Assembly: GCA_964035795.1 (NCBI GenBank)
Contig: OZ038322.1
Location: 11,858,038-11,922,037, forward strand
Reading direction: 5' to 3'
Length of the DNA: 64,000 nucleotides
Origin: Pterobdella sp. o SKG-2022
Lineage: Eukaryota; Annelida; Clitellata; Hirudinida; Piscicolidae
The notes below the pieces were generated by a model. The model made no database searches. It was not told the DNA's origin and worked only from the letters and a program-made list of their open reading frames with translations. The position numbers were made by a program, and so were the translations under genes. Positions 24,722-37,960 of this stretch are shown here, piece after piece. Positions within the stretch are counted from its first letter, which is position 1; each line of letters begins with the position of its first letter.

Positions 24722-27700
24722 ATGTCAAGCGACGAAGAAAATAACAGGTTATTTTACGTTAAAATAATAATAATTTAGTTATTTTTAAAAAACTTACTAT
24801 AAAATGATATGTTAAATGCAATATTCATTAGAACTTCTACATTCCATCGCTACTTTTATTATAATGTTTTCTAATTTTTTCATTGCTGTTATGGAACTTT
24901 GACATATGATAAATTCTTTGATAAATCTCAAAAGTCTTGTTAATTACTCAATAAACAAGGAAACAACCAAAATATCAAATTTCTCTTTAATGCGGCTACC
25001 TTTTACTGTGAACATCCAAAATTGGCAGCACCTATGCTATCAAGTTGAATATCAACGCTTGCATTAGTTTTCATTGATTGGTGATTGATTTGAGATTAGA
25101 ATAACTTTATATGGAGGTTTCAATTGGAAATTAAACTTGAGAGTGAGGGCTTATGTTGTTTTTATATGAGGCTGGATATATGTGGATATTTCAATTTTAA
25201 GGAATATACAGAATTTCATCGAATAATTATGCTTTTAATATCATGAAAATTTTTTTATGGTTTGAAAAACCTGTTTCATCATAAAGTTTTTTTTGCACGA
25301 TTTTCTTTTTGACAGGCTTGTTTCTATCAGTGATGATGAAATAAATTTGAAAAAAAAGTTTTTGATAGCAAAAACACTGCAAATCATAAAGCTGTAATGT
25401 AAAAACGAAAAAATGATTGGGGTTTGAAATAGAAATGTTATAAACGTCGAAATGAGATTAATAACTGAAAGTCATAACAAAAACGAAGGAGGGAAAAGTG
25501 GTTTGCATTAACGTAAATACAAGAGATTCTTTGCAGTAATTTTTAATGGATAAATATCGATATGTTTGAGGTGAATTTATAAAATAATTACTAAATAATA
25601 TTTGAATTTTTGAAGCTGATTGTGGGAATACTTTGAATTGATTATATTTTTAATGAATTTTTAAAGTATCGTTACAGTCAAAACCTTTTTATGAGCAAAA
25701 ACTCTGAACAATAGTAAGTTATTTCAAAATTTTTCTCTTTTTTAGAAAATTCAATCAATCAAAAATCTTTGTTATTAATAGCTGACAGTTCCTGAAAGGC
25801 TTATAAACTCTTTAGAATGACTTTAAAACCTGAAATACCAGAATTGAGTAAAGCATGAGCCCACTAACAATATTACAAAAGTGAATAAAACGCATCGTGT
25901 TATTATTTTATATGAACTATCAAAACTTCTCCTAAAAAATATAACTAAATACAATAGAGGTAAATTCAAGATTAAATGCTAAAATAACATGAAATAGGGG
26001 ATAATATATGAATGATATAAGTGAACACCGATTATATCTTTTAAGATGTAATCGGTATGGAATTAAATTAAAAGTTTAAAGCCATTTCCATGCGTGCCAC
26101 TCCCATCAGTCAAAACGTCTCCCGAAATAACTTCTCAAACGGAAAAATTTTTCGGCAAATAATTTATTTTAATTTAAATTCAAAAAAATCTCTGTGGAGG
26201 TTTTCTAGAGAGTTTCACTAGTCATTAACTCATGGCTAACAGCTTTCGTAATAGGATAAAATCCCTGCATTTGATGATTTTCTAGAAAAATATACTTCAG
26301 CATTTTAATAAAATAACTTTTGCATGGTTTTGAAATTTTCTTTTACGAATAAGAAGCTCTACTTATGTTTCTAAGTCTTGCTAAGAGTCTGTTGAGATGT
26401 GCTTTTGTGTCCAACTCAAATGCATTGTTCACCTTTGATTCGTTTCTATTTTAGTTTCACTTTTTTATTTGAAAAAATACATTTCAAAAGGTATAAAATT
26501 AATTAAAAAGTGGGCCCGACCATGAAGAAGAAAAAGCAGCAAACACCAAGGCAGCCCAAGAACTATTGGCGAAGAATAAGCTTGAGAGGCAACGAATGGA
26601 GGAAGAGATTGTTGAGTTGAGACAAAGAGCTGTGAGTTGTGAATTTTTCTATCATATTGGGAAATACAAAATTGCATATATAATATATATATGTTTTTAT
26701 ATTAGTGCCTGTAGTTATTTTAAAAATGTTTTTCAAAAAGGAGCGCAGAAAAAAAGAAAGAGAAATTGAAGAAAAAAGGTTGGCGGCTGAGCGACTGGCA
26801 GAAGAAGAAAAAAGAAAAGCTGCCGAAGTAAATAACAACAACAACTGATTATCTTATTCTTTATTATCGAATGAGAGGTTAAAAAAATTATGAAATAATT
26901 AACTATTTTATCTTCGTGCATCGACCTTCATTGAACACTTGTAGTCTAATACTACTACATATTAATAGCTTTGTTTGTTTAGATAGCTTTTGATAATTGA
27001 ATTTCCCAAATAAGTTTAAAAATTTATTACACATAGGATGCCAAAAAAAGGCAAAAACAAGAAGAAGAAGAACGCAAGCAACGAGAAAGAGCTCAAAAGC
27101 TGGCTGAATATGAAAAGCTCAAGAACCCTGCAAAGCCAAATTTTGTAATCAAGAAGAAGAGTGGAGATGAAGAGGAAGAAGAAGAAGCTATTGAAGTGAG
27201 AAAACAATATAAATTCAAGCTATAGTTTTGTAATCTTTCAAAATTCCTCAATAATAAATGAGTTGAAACTGGTTCCGTTCAAGCATATACAATTTCATAA
27301 GCTCTTTTTGAGCTTTTTAAAGACTACTGAATATCTCAAAGTTGCAAGATCGATGCATATTGTAATTGTTGAAAGGGACTTAAGCTAACTACCAATAATT
27401 CTTCCCAATGTCTTTCTGTTCTTTTAAAACAAATATTTTTGAAACATGAGCATTTTGGTTATTTTAAAAATCCTTAAAATATTGTCTTTTGTCACGGTTT
27501 CTTTTGAAGAAATTTGATTGAGGTTTCTCTCTTTTAATCTTCTCAATGCCTTTTTAACACGATCCTGTCAAAACTTTATAAAGTGTAATAAAAATTTACA
27601 TTCATGCTTTTATAGTTCCTAAAATGTTTATAACGCATTTTTTTCTAAAAATATTTAGAAAAATTTTATTTATGTCGAGTATTGTTAATGATTGTTGAGT

Positions 27701-30700
27701 TTCCTTATAAAGAGATTTGTCTTTTCAAGAATAAACTAATATCTTTTTGAAGAAATTATTAGATCAAGTTTTTAAGGCTTTAAAACTTCCCTTTTCTTAT
27801 TAGTTTTTTTTACCCCAAAATTAGGGAAATAGAAAAAAATTAAGTTTTTTTTTATATTATCAAACAACCTTTTCAACAATTTAGTTATTTTTTATAGGTA
27901 CTATTGATGGCTATATGAAAGGAAAATGATGAGCGTATTTAGTCGATAAGAGATTATTTTTCCGAAAGGCAGCCCAAAAATTTTTTACCACTATTTTATA
28001 CATAATAATTTTAATGCAAAATGGCTATAAAAAAATTATCATCTTTTCTTGAATGTAAACTTTTAAATTATTGTTCAAATTCTATTTTATTTTAATTCAC
28101 ACAACAGGTTGAAGAAGCAAAGGTAAGTCGAATAAAAATGGTTCTAAATAGATTTTAGGAAAATTCGAAGCAGTACTGAACAACTAAATTTTCCATTAAT
28201 CATTTTTCCAACTTTTTATTAACTAAAAATTCAGACGAAGAAGAAATCAAAGCAGCAACAGCTGGCTGAGAAGAGGGCCATTTTGAGTCAAAGAATTCAA
28301 AAACTTGAAATTAATGGCTTTAACGCAAGCAAGCTGACTGAGAAGGCCAAGGAGCTGCATGCACTTATTTACAAACTTGAAAGCGAGAAGTACGACCTTG
28401 AAAAACATTTCAAGTCGCAACAATTCGATGTTGGTTCATACAAATTGTTTATTATCACCACCATGCCACTATGCTTGTAGAATTGATGGCTTGTGGGTTT
28501 TTATTTAGATTTTCACGACTGAAAGTTTTTCATGAGTGTTTTATGACGTGGGAAGCTGATATGGGTGGTTTGCTTAGGGAGTTTGATGTACAACTAACGT
28601 GCTTTATAGCCAAGTGAATTGTTGCTTTTTACACTTTCCCAAGCAGATAACTAATGGGGGTTGAGAAAGTAAATAATTTTGCATGAATATTTTTAGAAAC
28701 TTTTATTTTCAAACGTTTAAGAATAAACTTGTAAGTTTATTAAAGACGCACCGTTGAATGATATCGCATTGCTGAGAGAAACATTAGAATGACGTCTGCA
28801 ATATCGAGATAACTTGCAAATCAAAATGAAGCTATAATTGAATTACTGAGAAAAAATTCACAAAAAATGCATGTTATGTTTTTGGAAGTGTTTTCAATAA
28901 ACCATTGAAAATAAAATTCAATAACAGATGGTTGAGCTAGCCGAGAGAGCCCGTAGAATCAACAAAGTTGGGTGCGGAGATTAGATTGCTCAAAACTTTT
29001 CAAACTTAAAATTAATATATTAATTAAATTAGTTTCAAATTATTTTTTAAACAATATAATTCATTGAAAATAATTTCCATTTTTTTAATCCCTATACACT
29101 TTTACTTATTACTGATATTATAATTTTAATTATAATTATTGTTCCAACAGCAAAGGTGGTCTGAAGCGCATACAGGCTGGACCTGACGAGTAATTACGTC
29201 ATTCTTCATATACTTCCCAAATTTAATTCAAAAATTTTATCAATTTGAATTTTAATAAGTTAAGCTAATAATTTTTTCAGTCCTATTGACAAAATCCAAG
29301 AGAAATATGCCGGTACTCCTGTAAGTGTGTATTCATAACTTTTTCTATTGCTTTTTTGAAATAATTGAAACAAAACACGATTCAAGCGTCATTCAATTTA
29401 TAAATCTTTTCCTAGTTTATTTTGCAACTCTCACAAAAAAGTTTTTGTCAGCACTCATTTTGAAGTTCTTAGAATTATTTTGCGAGCTTATGCATAAATA
29501 GATGGAAAACGCATTGAAATTAAAGTCATTTTTCAATAACAGTCGAAAATAGAGTTTAAACAAAGTTCTGTGTGAAACTGCTGAAATTGAAAATTATTTT
29601 TTCATAATAATTCAAAATGAGCAACATTGAAAGTTAGCAAGTAATAGATGAGAAAATTAGAATGGAAGAGGCCAACATAACAAAAGCGTAATTAGACATG
29701 AGCAAAATGCCAAAGAGGAAAGAAAAAAGGTATTTATAAAAGAATGGAAAACAAATGGAAACATTTATTGGCAACGTAATGAATAAAGACATACCGTAGT
29801 GAGTTACGTAGACTGGCCAAGTATAAGAAGGGCTTTGAATGTTGATGCACACTTGCGTTTTCCTACCAGTGAATGTAGAAGCTTTGTTGAAGTTAACTAT
29901 ATAATGATGGAATTTGGGGGTTTGGAGAAAGTTAATTATTGACGTGTTCGTATTGAATGGTGCTTGCAAACTGTCTGATTGCTCGATAAAATTTTATATT
30001 GATGATCGGCAATTTCGAGTTATTTTCATTTTGTTAAAAAAAAAATTGTTTGTATTAAATGGAAGAAAAGTGGTGTTTTAATATGTAAGTTGAGGGCATA
30101 AAATGGAGGCTATTATTAAGCATCAAGTGGAGCTTTATTTAAAAACGGGAAACTATTAAAATTAATTGTTTTTAAAAAACAACTTTTGAATTAATATTTT
30201 TCTAAATATTTAAATATCTTTCATAAAATGCTCCAAGTAAAATGATTTAAAAATTAATCTTATTCTCAAAATTTGGAGATTAATCATTTGAAAGCTCGTG
30301 CTATAATTGAGTGTGGCATGTTGTAAGATTTATTCATTGATGATAAAGCATAGAAACTCATGGAAATATTAAATTTATTAATTAAAAATTTAATTAAAAT
30401 TTTTAATTTATTTATCAAATCTTGCTAGGCATTTGAAAAAATAGAAAAGTTCTGTGAAGAGCAACTAGTATTTCTATTTGCTGAATTAAATCAAACCTTT
30501 TTCACCATTTGGTTTTCTGAACTTTTCTTTCTAGTGAAAAAGTTAAGAAAATTATTTTTTCAAAAAAAATTGTTTAGACAAGATTGGAAAATTATTTGTG
30601 GCAGTAATTTGGTCACTTCACTTTGAAAAATCTTTCCAACACATTGGTTCTTCATATTTTGCAGTTATTAAACTAATATCTGTGGAACTCGAACAAGTGG

Positions 30701-31790
30701 GCTGTTCACAGTGGCTCATCTGAAATCAAACATGTCTGTCCAGTTTTCAACATCAAAAATATCTGCAAAAGTTCATAAAAGCAAAATGCTAAATAAAAAT
30801 GAAGTACTTATTCGAGACAGCCAGAAACTTTTATGGAAAATATTAACTAGTTCACAAAACGTTAAAAAAACGCTAACGGTTCAAATTATATTCTTTTATC
30901 AGTCATAAAATTAAGATTTGTCTTGAAAGATTTTTGCACAAATGCCTGTTCATACTGCATACGAAGATAAAAATTTTTTTCGCAAAAATTTCACGCACTT
31001 GTACAACAAAGCTTTTTGATCTTTTTTGTATTCTCTAAACAAAGAAGCTACCTTGTGAAAAAATAAATCTTAAAATAAACATAGCTCTAATGAAGGGCTG
31101 TTGATAGCTGCTTTTGGGTGCCAGTCTATGTTCCAATACTCCTGTATGTTTGAAAATATTGATAAAAACCATATTCATAAATGTAAAAATTGCCAATGCT
31201 TCAAAGATAATACGGCTAAAAAAATTTTTTTCCCAGCTATTTCAGCACTCTATAACTCATATAAACATACATAAAAACAAAATAGCATTATATATCCAGC
31301 ATGATTCTTAAGGTTTTGGAAAAATTGACAATAAGTAACTCTTTTCTAATGAAATTATTCATAAAAACTCTCAAAAACTTTTGAAAATTATTTTCTGTTA
31401 AAATCTATTTGAATTTAATTTTTCCAAGCTCAGATTCAAACTAAATATTAAATTTTCTTTGATTCATCAAAACAGTCGAAAATTGAGATGTACAGCAAAT
31501 ACGAAAGGAAAAAAGACAAGAGATCATACACTGACCGAATGGATCTCTTTACAGGACCTGTCTATGGTTACCCTCCAGACAGAATCTTGCCAAAAAAGAA
31601 CGTTGATTGGGATGAAGAGAGAATGCCGATATATGCTGGCGAAGTAGTGATACATGAGTCCAAGAAACTTGAATATGCTGTAAAAGAAGCAGAAAAAAAA
31701 GCACTTGAAAAAAAAGTTGAAGTTGTGCCCAAAAAAGAGCCTCCAAAGCCTGCAAAAAAAGAGGAAAGTGAAGAAGAGGAGGAGGAAGAA

Positions 31791-31825
<35 letters not shown>

Positions 31826-31844
31826 GGAGGAAGAAGAAGAATAA
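24722..31844 (+). CDS. TNNT: Troponin T, complete
   Basis: Tropomyosin-binding subunit of the troponin complex on muscle thin filaments. Ten exons, 364 residues: 24722-24747, 26511-26631, 26741-26827, 27037-27195, 28108-28122, 28235-28429, 28928-28971, 29151-29189, 29281-29320, 31476-31844. A short acidic start (MSSDEENN) is followed by the charged T1 helix (15-135), an NFVIKKK segment, then the troponin core helix: KKKSKQQQLAEKRAILSQRI and LTEKAKELHALIYKLESEKYDLEKHFKSQQ (about 137-201), the strongest family match. The last exon has SKYERKKDKRSYTDR, an aligned block of invertebrate troponin T, and ends in Ser plus 24 Glu. Exon 5 is a 15-nt microexon (VEEAK), a good candidate for alternative splicing. 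The exon 2 acceptor (AAAAAG) is weak, so small extra exons may hide in the 1.8-kb intron 1. Confidence 0.96.
29795..29896. other. Exon-like island inside troponin T intron 9, strand unclear
   Basis: GC-richer than its flanks and open on both strands. Plus reading 29796-29891 gives SYVDWPSIRRALNVDAHL and a possible GTTAAC donor. Minus reading 29896-29795 gives FTGRKTQVCINIQSPSYTW between a TATAG acceptor and a strong GTATGT donor. It is not needed for the troponin T frame. Confidence 0.25.
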
Positions 31845-31845
31845 A
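31840..31845 (+). terminator. AATAAA overlapping the troponin T stop codon
   Basis: The last Glu codon, TAA stop and next base form AATAAA, the same arrangement as in the PARP gene. A later AATAAA lies at about 31911-31916, so this one may not be the signal used. Confidence 0.35.
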
Positions 31846-33007
31846 CATTTAAAGGTCATATATAAGCAAAATTAATTAAAAAAAGTTTAAAAATAGATTA
31901 TTTTATTATCAATAAAAAAGCGCAAAAACCTATAAGCTGTTGAATTATTATTATTTTTTGAATCGTTTATCTTTACGCCTAACCTGCTAGCCTTCACGCA
32001 AGTAGGAGTCGAATGGGTGATAAATATACTCAATATGGAGTGTTATACACCTCAAATATTTTCAAATAAAATTTAAACTTGTTTTCTTTTTCATATAAGC
32101 ATGTATTACTGATACTTTCAGATCACTAAACACGGCTGCATTTCCGGATTCATAATAAGTGTTCACTTAAGTTTATTTTTATGGATCTCTTGAATGTTCG
32201 ACTTCTCTGCCAAATCATTTATAAAGCTTCTATTGAAGTTTTTTTTAACAACTTTAATTATCTTCATTTGTTTGCAACTTTCACTCTCATAATTTTCAAT
32301 AAATGTTACTCTTCATTTTAGAAATTGATGTCTCGGTTAATAAAAAGATCTTTGCTTTTTTCGGATAATTTTTAAGTCTGTTTTTTATAAAGCAAATACG
32401 AATACAATTAAAATATCCTTCAAAAATCTTTCAAATCTCAGCAACATATTCTTAAAGATTTATGGAATAAGAGCATGATTGATGCTAGCCTCCAATGTCG
32501 ATAGTTACAATGAATAAAAATCAACATGTTTTTTAAAAAGAAATTATTATAGTGTGTTGAAACGGCCATAAAATGACAGATCCTTTTGAAATGCACCAAA
32601 CTGTGTCGCTTTTTCAAAATGTCAAAAAACGCCAGAGGTTACATAAATCGCCATATAAATCTGGCCATTTTATGAGATCTTACTCGCAAAGTTTTTGAGA
32701 ATTTTTTTTACCATAGCATTTATTTGAAATTTATGATGCAGTTATTTTATGAACTTCGACCTTGCGACATTTCCAGATAGTTCATTTGCATATTGAAACC
32801 TTTTGGAATCATATTAAACACTCTGATATACTTTTTGAAAATTTTTCAAAAATAAAAATGAAAAAGCTTGATAAAAGATTCTCAAGTTTTTTTTTTCGAA
32901 GAAAAAATTATTTTTTAGATTTAAAAAAAAATTAAAAAAAATATTTTAATGATTTAAAATAAAAATATTTTATAATTTATAAACAAACCCCAAAAATTGA
33001 AAATGAA

Positions 33008-33290
33008 TTATAAAATATTGCCTGTGAGCATCAGCATTGGTGAAAGTTGAAGAATAGAATGAGGATGCCGATCATAATGACATTGATAATGCCTGGGTTC
33101 GTTGATAGGCTTTACGGACCATTGGTGAGGTATAGAAGGGATATGGCAACGGTCGTCAATGCTGCAAGATTCATTGAAAATTATGGTTTCTTGATGTGAT
33201 TGTGATGATGGCTGGTAAATTGAATAGCGCATCTTGAAGTCTTGTGAGTTTCTGTTGTATTTTATGCCTGTTTCAAATGAGTTAGGCACT
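33008..33290 (-). other. Exon-like GC island, possible terminal exon
   Basis: On the minus strand a TTTTTTTACAG acceptor-like site ends at 33291 and is followed by 93 open codons (PNSFETGIKYNRNS, later HQWSVKPINEPRHYQC) to a TAA. On the plus strand a ~50-codon frame (PGFVDRLYGPLVRYRRDM) is also open. Base composition is clearly GC-richer than both sides. No family recognised. Confidence 0.25.
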
Positions 33291-36200
33291 GTAAAAAAAA
33301 TTTATATTCCAAGTACTTTATCTATTTTCAAAAGAATATTTCAAATTTAATTATAAAATGAGAGAATGGGAGAAATACTTGGGGTGTTTATGAATGAATA
33401 AAAAAACGGACACAAGTTAAATGAAATAGAAAAAAAAAATCTATCAATATACAGCTTTCTTATTGAAACTTTCATTATAATTCTATTAGAGATTTATACC
33501 ACTCAAAGTTATGCAAGTTTGACATCGAAAGCCACGCAGGAAAGCATCCAAAATTTAGAACGTACTGAAATGAAAAAAATAAATTCAAACAGATTTTATT
33601 TCGATAAAAAACAAATTTAATAAAAAGGCTAAGGTCGAAAATAAAGAAGTTGAAATTATTAAAAAATGGCGTGTCACATATTTATGGATGACTCAATGCA
33701 ACTTGTGGTAAAGAAGCTTATTGCTTAGTTTCAGTTAATAAACTTAAGAGCATAATACTATTGTCTGTAAAAGATTTCAAAACACTATTAAAGTTTGTAA
33801 GTGAAGCGATGTATGGCCAGTACAAAATCAATCTTAAGGCAACATACAAGCAATAATGGAAGGACTGTAAAAAAGCTGTTTTGTTATAACTTTGGCAATA
33901 AAAAAATCCAAAATGAGAAGAAATAATATCTAGGCATTCATTTCATTTTTGGCTGGTTTCAATAAATTGTTTAAAAAATGAAGGAAAAGCCCGTTGATGG
34001 GTATGGTTTAATTGGGGGTATTTATGTAAGAGGCTTATAATGGGCATATAATCAATAAACAAAAAAAACAATAAAAGTCACCAACTTTGTGAAAAATATC
34101 ATTTAAAAAACAGATAATAAACTTATTTTAAACAGCAAATTGACTGCAGTTATAAAAAAAAAAAGTTCAAAGATTGATATGGAGGCTTTTGTGTATCTGT
34201 GAATGACACTGAAAATTTGGAAAACTTTGGAAAAAAAATTCATTTTGAGAAAGATATTGAACTGGAAAGCAAGTTTAAACTTAAAAGGTTTAAAAAGCAT
34301 TGATTTGAATATTTTTTGAAAACAATAACCCTCTAGTTCAAGTTTTGAACTGAAAAATATTTTGAAAATTCACTTCTTGTGAAAATGAAAAATGTGTACT
34401 TTATTTATAAACTCAATTTCACCGACCGCCAAAAAAATCTTCAAATAGATTTCAATTTCGGAAAACAATGGTTGGAAATTTCTCAAATGAATCGAGTCAT
34501 CAAATCTCAAATATTATTATTAATGCGTTTTTAAAAATTCATTCTCGTGTTTTCATTGGTTGAAATTTTCCAGAACCAGTTTTAAAATATTTTGAAGTAA
34601 TTTTGAAGCTAAAACCATCACCTTTTTCAATCTCATACATCTATGAATAAACAACAAAAAGAAAAAATTACCCCCCATATGGAGGAATTTTTAGGAAAAT
34701 GAAATTGGTAAGTAAAACAAACTTCAAAAAATGTAAATTTAGAAAAGGTTTAAGAAATAAATGAAAACACAAAGGTGAGAGGATGGAAGAGGGATTGAAG
34801 AATGGCAAGATGGATGGAAAGATGCGTGCATGAATCTCTTGCGGATAGATGCCATTTGGATCGATGGCGTATTGACCACGTCGTTATTTACAATCATGTA
34901 GAATGAGCTTGACGGCGATTGTGGATAAAAAATTGTTTGTATTAAGTTGACAAAAAGTTAAAAAATAAAAGTGATGTGTGAGGCTTTGATATGAAAATTT
35001 TTTGTTAAAATGAGTTTGAAACGAGGAAATCGGCTTAAAGCTTATTTTTCAATTAATAGAGCTTTTTTAAATATTTTATCGTAATAAAATACATATATTT
35101 CTTACTTTTTGTTTTTCAAACAAAAAATTCATATGTAACATTACTACATTAAACTCTAAATTAGAAAAAAAAGCTATTTCAGTGGTTAGAAAGTCAAATT
35201 ACAGCATAAATACAATTATGAAATTTATCTGATAAACTTTTTTTTGTCAGCGTGGCGAGTTAGGTCGGGTAATTGGAGCTTATTATGGCGGAATGTGGAA
35301 AAGTTTTAGTGTTGGAACACGTTTGATATGCACTACAAACTTAGGGTGAATATCAAGGAATGCATCTCAAAATTATGAAAAAGATTTGAAAGTTAAGCTT
35401 TTGGGGGTGTAGTTGAGTGAAAGCTTTCCTGCAACAAATGGTGTTGGATTGTTTAATGTTTTAAACTTAATAGTAATTCAAAACAAATTATTTTCTTATT
35501 AAATTTTTATGAAAAAAGATAAAAGCTTACAAGCAATAAATACTAAAGACATGTAAGGTTGTCCCTTGCAAAATAAAACAAGTTTTCTCGAAATATTTAA
35601 AATCTGTAGTAAATGGTTAAAAAGTCCAATAAGTCGGTGAAACAAGGTCGATATTTCGAAATATTCTGCAATCGTTCAGATTTGCGCCAAGATATTTTTT
35701 GTTTATTAAGGAGAACTAACTACGCGGTGCATATGATCCTGCTTTGATGGTCTAGAGATATCATTAAGTTTGGGGGAATTCATTGAGAAACTTCAAATTT
35801 TTTAGAAGTTATTTGGGAGTTTGTCTTCAAATTGTTTTGGAAATCATAACATTTTATTTCAGAGGTTTGTTGTAGGGGTTGATATCATAATCGTTTGAAA
35901 ATTTAAAACTCTCATGACTTTTGGACTATTTCAATTATAAATATGAATCTTTGGTTTTTTTACACAAGTGTAAAAAATTTATTTTCCAACCATTCAGATT
36001 AACCAAGCCGTGCAGACTCAGAACTTGAGTTTAGAATTTTGAAAATTTTGGCATTTTCGAATATTTTTGACGAAATGCTTCAGCTTTAATCTTGAAATTG
36101 ACTTCAAGCTGCTTTCAAGGTTTTTTAATGCCAACAAATAATTAACTATTAACTGAAGATTTATGTAAATTTTTTTGAATCAAGATATTTCATGATTAAA

Positions 36201-37839
36201 TACCCCAGCAAACGCCAATTAAAAAAGGAAAATAAAAATAAATTGTATTTTAACAACATTGCCGGAGTTTGTGTGTAAATCTTCATTTGGTAATTTAATA
36301 CAAGCATTCCCAGATATGGTGCATAATATCTTTCAAACGAAGTCGATAGCTACATCAACTTACACTTTTTTAACTGCTCTTTAATTCTTCATTTATTTAT
36401 CCTTACATCCTACAAACGTTTTAAATTTATAGAAGCAATTTTTTTCTTTTAAAATTTCACATATAAAACAGAACTTACTTTTCTTTTTCAAGTTATACAA
36501 AAATGAATTTTGACTGCTGCGTGAAGATTTTGAATATGTCAAACTTTCGCAAAATTTGAAAAAGCTGATAGTTCGCAAAGAAAAACTAACGACCACCTAC
36601 CCTAACCTATATTTTTCACTCCAATTCGAAGCCTATCTCTTTATTATTCATCGCTATCAATTTTTGGTGTTCTTGCTCTTTTTTAATTGTTTTTATGCAA
36701 ATCAAGGATTGCCAGTTAAACGCCAAACTATTATACAAAATAGTTGCACATCTCTAGCGGCAGGCTGGTGTGCACTACATATGTGCAAACACACAGCACG
36801 CAAACTATTGTGAAACGCCTTTTAAAAATATAACTGAATCAATTGGTAAACACAAAGTGTAAATAAATTCAATTGAGTGGTTCGATCGAGAGCTCTATAA
36901 AGTGAAGCAGAAGATTTAGTCGCCAGCCATGCAACCTTAATAAAGAGACTTTAAAATACTGCCATGATGCCATTAAAGCATTCGTAGCTTAAAAAATTCT
37001 AAATTATTGTCATTATTTTTTCTCGTCTTGCTATTTCCAAATCCTAGAAGTTATTAATTGTTTTTGGATATTTACTTTTTTCGAATTCTGACCCAACAAA
37101 GATTTAAGATTGGCAGGCTTTTATTGAGATTTTAACTACTGTTTCTTATAATACTTTAAAGGTTCAAAGGTTCTGTTTTATTCATTCTTGTTTATTTCGC
37201 GTTTCAAAATTTTTGCGTGGGTGAAACGGCTGAAACTAACATACAAATAGTAGTGCTAAACAGGGATTTAGTGTCTTCACATTACAGCAGTTGAGATTCT
37301 TTATATTGCCTCCGCATCTACCCTCTTTCAATCACTTTCTTGCTTTTATTTTTATATAAAATAAAAATATTTTTATTGAGTTTTTTAGTGCAGTTTTGAA
37401 CCTGTTGTTTCAGAGTGTTGAACAATTATTTTAAAAGAATTTCGTTTCCTCATATGGGTTCCAGCATGGAAATATAAAAAATATAATGCTTCGGTAGACA
37501 TATGATTGATTGGAAGATAAAACAGTGAAAAATGATATATTAATCCATTTAGAAAAAATATATATTTTTGAAATGAACAAAAGGTTGAAATATTTTTTGA
37601 AATATATTTTAAACTGTTGGTTGAAACGTTAATTCTTTGCTTTTATATTTCGCATTTACAATCAAAAATTTTTGAAAACTAAAAATATATCTCAAAAGGT
37701 TTTTTATCAAAACTTTTGTGTTAAAAATTCCTGTAAAAAACGTATTTATATCGAAAAAATAAAAAAGACAAATACGAGACCTCTAACCGCCCAGCTAAAA
37801 ATAGATTGGCAACATATAACACAACACTTTTTACGTGCG

Positions 37840-37960
37840 TGAAGCCCCCCACTCACGTACAACGTCAAACATCCAACTTTTCCAATAAATCGATAATCAT
37901 CGATCTCCACTTCCTTCCATGGAGCTTTCTATCGTAGCGGAGAACGAGGTAAATAAATGA
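37840..37960. other. Exon- or promoter-like GC island
   Basis: Plus strand: ATG at 37919 opens 10 codons (MELSIVAENE) ending at a GTAAAT donor at 37949; a TTTCAG acceptor lies 59 nt later. Minus strand: 37928-37857 reads 24 open codons (APWKEVEIDDYRFIGKVG) between a GATAG acceptor and a strong GTGAGT donor. A hairpin with an 8-bp stem (GTGCGTGA / TCACGTAC) lies at about 37835-37860. Could be a leader exon of the tetraspanin gene or an exon of an unknown gene. Confidence 0.25.

Noticed and set aside
31524..31859. Minus-strand Phe- and Leu-rich frames
   Set aside because: Antisense of the poly-Glu tail of troponin T.
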